Positions 63,979 through 64,000 of a DNA stretch of 64,000 nt are shown piece after piece. The translations under genes were made by a program, and so were the position numbers. The stretch is from Asterias rubens (lineage: Eukaryota > Echinodermata > Asteroidea > Forcipulatida > Asteriidae). The stretch covers positions 2,108,001-2,172,000 of the forward strand of contig NC_047068.1 of the NCBI RefSeq assembly GCF_902459465.1, in the 5' to 3' direction. The notes under the pieces are model-generated. The model did no database searches, was not told where the DNA came from, and saw nothing but the letters and a program-made list of their open reading frames with translations. Positions within the stretch are counted from its first letter, which is position 1. Each line of letters opens with the position of its first letter.

Positions 63979-64000
63979 TGTTCGTTTGTGAATGAGATCA

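Overview
This is a nuclear window from an animal. Its genes are split by spliceosomal introns. The intergenic DNA is AT-rich and full of short palindromic transposons, tRNA-derived SINEs and decayed LINEs. The gene set (tektin-4, RPL3, NDUFB10, DCUN1D3, ALYREF) and the style of the palindromic repeats suggest a marine deuterostome invertebrate, most likely an echinoderm such as a sea star. That taxonomic call is an inference, not a sequence match.

Layout: 1-11.7 kb holds no host gene that I can support. It contains a decayed DIRS-type fragment, a Tc1-like transposon with long terminal inverted repeats (2303-3359) and several MITEs. A DCN1-like protein 3 gene lies on the minus strand at 11750-12715. 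From 12.9 to 24.6 kb there are only repeats: a LINE reverse transcriptase with one in-frame stop, MITEs with intact 8-bp and 11-bp target-site duplications, and fold-back elements. A complete tektin-4 gene (plus strand, six coding exons, 26073-30572) follows, with a CCAAT box and an RFX X-box about 1.4 kb upstream of its start codon.

NDUFB10 (minus, four exons, 35616-43178) and RPL3 (plus, nine exons, 43613-49596) form a head-to-head pair with 434 bp between start codons. NDUFB10 was assembled from four short exons that simple ORF calling breaks up. RPL3 begins with an exon whose only coding content is the ATG, behind a TATA box and a TOP-like start. Two identical C/D snoRNA genes of the SNORD83 type lie in RPL3 introns 5 and 7. 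A two-exon model for a very small protein, preceded by a second X-box and followed by a poly(A) signal, lies at 53046-53833. An ankyrin-repeat gene is on the minus strand at 56073-57599. The 5' part of ALYREF begins at 59564 and runs off the right edge.

Functionally, RPL3, the snoRNAs, ALYREF, NDUFB10 and DCUN1D3 are housekeeping functions (ribosome, rRNA methylation, mRNA export, respiratory complex I, cullin neddylation). Tektin-4 and perhaps the small X-box gene serve motile cilia. The most useful new observations are the RPL3/NDUFB10 divergent pair, which matches the human RPL3L/NDUFB10 arrangement as I recall it; the perfectly duplicated snoRNA with a predicted 18S rRNA target; the X-box small gene; and several MITE families with diagnosable target-site duplications.
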